Shown here: one piece after another, positions 6,422 through 9,187 of the stretch
Layout of the letters: each line of letters starts with the position of its first letter
How positions within the stretch are numbered: position 1 is the first letter of the stretch
Assembly: GCA_043778315.1 (NCBI GenBank)
Contig: JAYWGJ010000071.1
Location: 1 to 9,187 of the forward strand
Length of the DNA stretch: 9,187 nt
Direction: 5' to 3'
Source of the DNA: JBEEMU01 sp043778315
GTDB taxonomy: Bacteria; Bacteroidota; Bacteroidia; Chitinophagales; Saprospiraceae
Translations under genes and position numbers: made by a program
The notes under the pieces: generated by a model
Database searches by the model: none
Seen by the model: the letters and a program-made list of their open reading frames with translations, nothing else
What the model was told of the DNA's origin: nothing

Positions 6422-7963
6422 ATGCAAAAAATAAACAAACTAATTTTAGGAGATAACCTTGAAATTCTACGACAATTAGAAACAGAAAGTGTAGATTTGA
6501 TTTACCTTGACCCACCTTTTTTCTCCAACCGAAATTACGAAATTATTTGGGGTGATAAAGGAGAGGTGAGAAGTTTTGAAGACCGATTTTCAGGTGGAAT
6601 AGACCATTATATTTCGTGGCTTAAAGAGCGTGTAATTGAAATGCACCGAATTTTAAAATCAACGGGAAGTATTTTTTTACATTGCGATTGGCACGCCAAC
6701 GCTTATATAAAAGTCTATATTTTAGACAAGGTTTTTGGAGAAGGAAATTATATAAACGAAATTGTTTGGTGTTACACCGCACCGGCAAACGTAAAAAACA
6801 GATTTCCACAAAAACATGATACTATTTATGTCTATTCAAAATCAAGAAAATATTATTTCTCAACTGATGAAGTGAAAATTCCATATAATCAAGAGACAGT
6901 TTCAAGGACGGGGCGTGGAGCAGGTGCAACAGGTTTGAAAGTTAAAGGAGATGCCGAAGAACGACATAAAAATAGGTTGGATATTGATGGAAAAGTGCCA
7001 GAGGATTATTGGATTGATATTCCAAGAATTCAAGGAAACGGAAACGAAAGAATTGGCTATCCAACACAAAAACCATCTGCACTATTAAGCAGGATAATAA
7101 AATGTGCCACTCGGGAGAGTGATATTGTTTTAGATCCCTTTGTTGGAGGTGGCACAACGGTTTCAGTTGCGGATAAGCTAAATAGAAATTGGATTGGAAT
7201 AGATCAATCCGTAACAGCAATAAAAGTGACAGAGACTCGAATGCAAATGCAGCAAGGCATCTTTTCTTTGCCGTTTGTAACTCAACTTCATAAATATGAC
7301 TATGACACTCTACGCTACAAAGATGCGTTTGAGTTTGAAACTTTTATCGTCACACAATTTGGTGGAATAACCAATACCAAACAACGTGGCGATTTAGGAA
7401 TGGACGGGAAAACAAGAGAAAATACGCCAATTCAAGTAAAACGTAGCGACCAAATTGGTAGAAATCCGATAGATAATTTCAAATCGGCTTGTGAGCGCTA
7501 TGATAAAAATCTGTACGAAAAAAACAAAGCAGCAATGAAACCCATTGGTTTTTTTATCGCTTTTTCATTCGGAAAAGGTGCCGTTAAGGAAGTGGCAAGG
7601 TTACAAAATGAAGAAAATGTAATTATTAAGTTGGTAACAGTGGAAGAAATCATACCTATTGCTAAAAAACCAACTTTGAAGATTGAAATCCTTGACAAAG
7701 GAAAAGATAGTAACGAAATGAGAGAAATTGAATTTGTAGCCGAAGCATATAGTGAGGCAGGTATTGAATTTTACATGTGGGATTTTAACTACACTGACGA
7801 TAAATTTAAACCGACTATTTTGATTGATAAAACAGCCAGACAAATGCACAAATTTAAAGCAGGATTATTTAATATTGCAGTAAAAGTGATAGATAACGAA
7901 GGACTTGAAAACATAGAAATTGTAAAACTAAAAGTAAACGGAACACTCGAAAGGGCAGAGTAA
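6422..7963 (+). CDS. Single-chain DNA methyltransferase - Mrr-like endonuclease - PKD-like fusion
   Basis: Three parts are visible in the 513 residues. Residues 1-280 form an N6_N4-type DNA methyltransferase: catalytic motif IV LDPPF (29-33) precedes SAM motif I DPFVGGGTT (238-246), the order of the beta class; DPPF suggests N6-adenine. YPTQKPSALLSRII (213-226) is also typical. Residues 300-410 resemble Mrr-type PD-(D/E)XK nucleases: FEFETFIVTQFGGI, GDLGMDG (Asp324, Asp328), then IQVKRS with Gln338 and Lys340. Residues 450-507 look like a PKD/Ig-like beta sandwich: YMWDF and later HKFKAGLFNIAVKVIDNEG. The likely role is self-contained restriction-modification: methylate host sites and cut unmodified DNA. 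No separate specificity or restriction subunit is adjacent. The gene is AT-rich (row 7621-7680: 17/60 G+C) unlike neighbours, suggesting transfer. A methyltransferase that nicks or cuts only modified DNA is the alternative. Confidence 0.88.
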   Translation: MQKINKLILGDNLEILRQLETESVDLIYLDPPFFSNRNYEIIWGDKGEVRSFEDRFSGGIDHYISWLKERVIEMHRILKSTGSIFLHCDWHANAYIKVYILDKVFGEGNYINEIVWCYTAPANVKNRFPQKHDTIYVYSKSRKYYFSTDEVKIPYNQETVSRTGRGAGATGLKVKGDAEERHKNRLDIDGKVPEDYWIDIPRIQGNGNERIGYPTQKPSALLSRIIKCATRESDIVLDPFVGGGTTVSVADKLNRNWIGIDQSVTAIKVTETRMQMQQGIFSLPFVTQLHKYDYDTLRYKDAFEFETFIVTQFGGITNTKQRGDLGMDGKTRENTPIQVKRSDQIGRNPIDNFKSACERYDKNLYEKNKAAMKPIGFFIAFSFGKGAVKEVARLQNEENVIIKLVTVEEIIPIAKKPTLKIEILDKGKDSNEMREIEFVAEAYSEAGIEFYMWDFNYTDDKFKPTILIDKTARQMHKFKAGLFNIAVKVIDNEGLENIEIVKLKVNGTLERAE

Positions 7964-8048
7964 AGGAATTCGCCAACAAGCGTTTTGTGATTTAGAAGAA
8001 GAATTTGAAGAGACCATTAAAATAATCACAACAAAAAATACAAATATT

Positions 8049-8264
8049 ATGCGTACATACAGCAAAGGTACACACAACTTGGCGAACGTCTTAAACCGTG
8101 AACTTTACGGCTCAACGATGGAAGAGGAGCGTCAAAAAATGCAAGCAATAATAATTCGTTGCCGCATACAAATGCAAATGTCTATAAAAGAAATTGCAGA
8201 TATTTCAGGCGAAACGACGGCTTCTATTCGCAAAATACTCAAATCCCCAAATCTACTACCCTAA
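8049..8264 (+). CDS. Small HTH-like protein resembling the C-terminus of Rpn-family nucleases
   Basis: The 71-codon frame begins at ATG 8049 after an A-rich leader and ends 13 bp before the ATPase gene. Its core from Ala33 to Ser53 aligns without gaps to Ala249-Ser269 of the Rpn-type protein encoded at 3576-4436, with 10 of 21 positions identical. Shared are IIR (35-37) and SI.EIA (45-50), followed by a second helix with TTASIRKIL. This is the segment of Rpn proteins that looks like a helix-turn-helix. No nuclease motif is present. It may be an independent small regulator, a free-standing Rpn C-terminal domain acting as an inhibitor, or the last remnant of a deleted Rpn gene. The frame is open back to 7938, overlapping the methyltransferase 3' end, but has no ATG, GTG or TTG before 8049. 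Its composition is AT-rich like the upstream gene. Confidence 0.55.
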   Translation: MRTYSKGTHNLANVLNRELYGSTMEEERQKMQAIIIRCRIQMQMSIKEIADISGETTASIRKILKSPNLLP

Positions 8265-8277
8265 ACACCTCCTCCAC

Positions 8278-9187
8278 ATGGCAATACTCCGCCCACACGC
8301 TGAAACCGCTTTCGCGCACGAACTCCGCGCCCTACAACAGCACGATAACCGACCCAAACCCACCAATTGGCTGCTATCGCCGTGGGCAGTAGTCGCGTAC
8401 CTCATGGGCGACACGCTGCCCGACGGCACGGTCATCGAGCCTAAGTATTACGGCAACCGCCGCCTGATGGAGATAGCCGTCGCCACCCTCGCCACCGACC
8501 GCGCCCTGCTGCTGCTCGGCGTTCCCGGCACTGCCAAAACGTGGGTCAGCGAACATTTAGCGGCAGCGATTAGCGGCAACTCGACGCTTTTGGTGCAAGG
8601 CACGGCGGGCATGAGCGAAGACGCGCTCCGCTACGGGTGGAATTACGCCCGCCTCATCGCCGAGGGTCCGAGCGAAGCCGCGCTCGTCGCCAGCCCGATA
8701 ATGACCGCGATGCGCGAAGGGCGACTCTGCCGCATAGAGGAACTCACGCGCATACCGAGCGACGTGCAAGACGCGCTTATCACCGTTTTGTCCGAAAAAA
8801 CACTACCGATACCCGAGCTGAACAGCGAGGTACAAGCCGAAAGCGGTTTTAACGTCATAGCAACCGCGAACGACCGCGACCGAGGCGTAAACGAACTTAG
8901 TTCTGCGCTGCGCCGACGCTTCAATACCGTTATTTTGCCGCTCCCGGCCGACCTCGACGAAGAGGTCACGATAGTAAAAACAAGGGTTGCCGCGATGAGC
9001 AAGACGCTCGCGCTGCCGCCCGAACTCGCGCCGATAAACGAAATTCATCGCCTAGTGACGATGTTCAGGGAGTTGCGCGAAGGCGCGACGCTCGACGGCA
9101 AAACGAAGCTAAAATCGCCTTCCGCAACGCTCAGTACCGCCGAAGCGATTTCGGTCATCAATAGTGGGCAGGCACTCGCGGCGCATT
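8278..9187 (+). CDS. MoxR-type AAA+ ATPase, 3' end cut by the window edge
   Basis: ATG at 8278 opens a frame of 303 codons that reaches the window edge without a stop. The AAA+ core is complete: Walker A GVPGTAKT (81-88), Walker B LCRIEE (150-155, Glu-Glu rather than Asp-Glu), sensor 1 in NVIATAND (Asn198), and arginine-finger region ELSSALRRRF (206-215). A family-typical N-terminal stretch (LRPHAE, WLLSPWAVVAYLMG) precedes it and KLKSPSATLSTAEAI (277-291) follows. MoxR ATPases are chaperone-like motors that usually work with a von Willebrand A protein to activate a client enzyme. From memory, this subfamily lies beside VWA, DUF5682 and SWIM-type genes, which would be beyond the edge. The gene is strikingly G+C rich (row 8461-8520: 44/60). 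It follows the 71-codon gene by 13 bp on the same strand, so co-transcription is possible. Open frames on its minus strand are shadows. Confidence 0.9.
   Translation, partial: MAILRPHAETAFAHELRALQQHDNRPKPTNWLLSPWAVVAYLMGDTLPDGTVIEPKYYGNRRLMEIAVATLATDRALLLLGVPGTAKTWVSEHLAAAISGNSTLLVQGTAGMSEDALRYGWNYARLIAEGPSEAALVASPIMTAMREGRLCRIEELTRIPSDVQDALITVLSEKTLPIPELNSEVQAESGFNVIATANDRDRGVNELSSALRRRFNTVILPLPADLDEEVTIVKTRVAAMSKTLALPPELAPINEIHRLVTMFRELREGATLDGKTKLKSPSATLSTAEAISVINSGQALAAH

Noticed and set aside
8374..9048. Minus-strand open frames of 60 to 119 codons
   Set aside because: They are antisense to the intact AAA+ ATPase; high G+C DNA produces long spurious frames, and the translations are rich in Arg and Ala without recognisable motifs.
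1..9187. tRNA, rRNA, CRISPR array or insertion-sequence ends
   Set aside because: No cloverleaf-like segment, no regularly spaced direct repeats and no paired terminal inverted repeats flanking a transposase were found by eye; the Rpn gene is often labelled transposase but shows no terminal repeats here.

Overview
The window looks like a chromosomal segment from a member of the Bacteroidota. The pointers are AT-rich intergenic DNA, A-rich leaders without clear Shine-Dalgarno sequences, candidate promoters with the Bacteroidota -7 element TAnnTTTG, and an M23 peptidase with the membrane-anchored N-terminus known from this phylum. Nothing seen fixes the genus.

Left part (1-5804): everything reads on the minus strand. 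At the left edge is the N-terminal 178 residues of a LexA/CI-like S24 repressor (1-534), followed rightwards by a DMT/EamA permease (664-1587). Next comes a compact cluster transcribed in the order rsmI (rRNA methyltransferase, 5188-4478), an Rpn-type PD-(D/E)XK nuclease (4436-3576), an M23 peptidase (3570-2689) and an isopenicillin-N-synthase-like Fe(II) oxygenase (2648-1698). Gaps are 41, 5 and 40 bp, and the cluster ends at a strong hairpin terminator (1612-1654). Upstream of rsmI is a small secreted protein of unknown function (5349-5804) with its own terminator (5271-5307).

Right part (5805-9187): a 617-bp AT-rich divergent region leads into plus-strand accessory genes. A 513-residue protein joins a beta-class N6-adenine-type DNA methyltransferase, an Mrr-like PD-(D/E)XK nuclease domain and a C-terminal PKD-like domain (6422-7963); this looks like a single-chain restriction-modification enzyme. 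A 71-codon gene follows (8049-8264), whose product resembles the C-terminal helix-turn-helix end of the Rpn protein in this same window. Thirteen bp later a MoxR-type AAA+ ATPase begins (8278) and runs off the right edge; its gene is far richer in G+C than the restriction-modification gene. From memory of the family, this ATPase is usually the first component of a multi-gene ATPase/von Willebrand A system, so the most interesting part may lie just beyond the window.

Overall, a conserved rRNA-modification and cell-wall cluster carrying an embedded Rpn nuclease abuts a probable defence or conflict island of mixed base composition. Function calls rest on motifs read by eye; no database search was possible.
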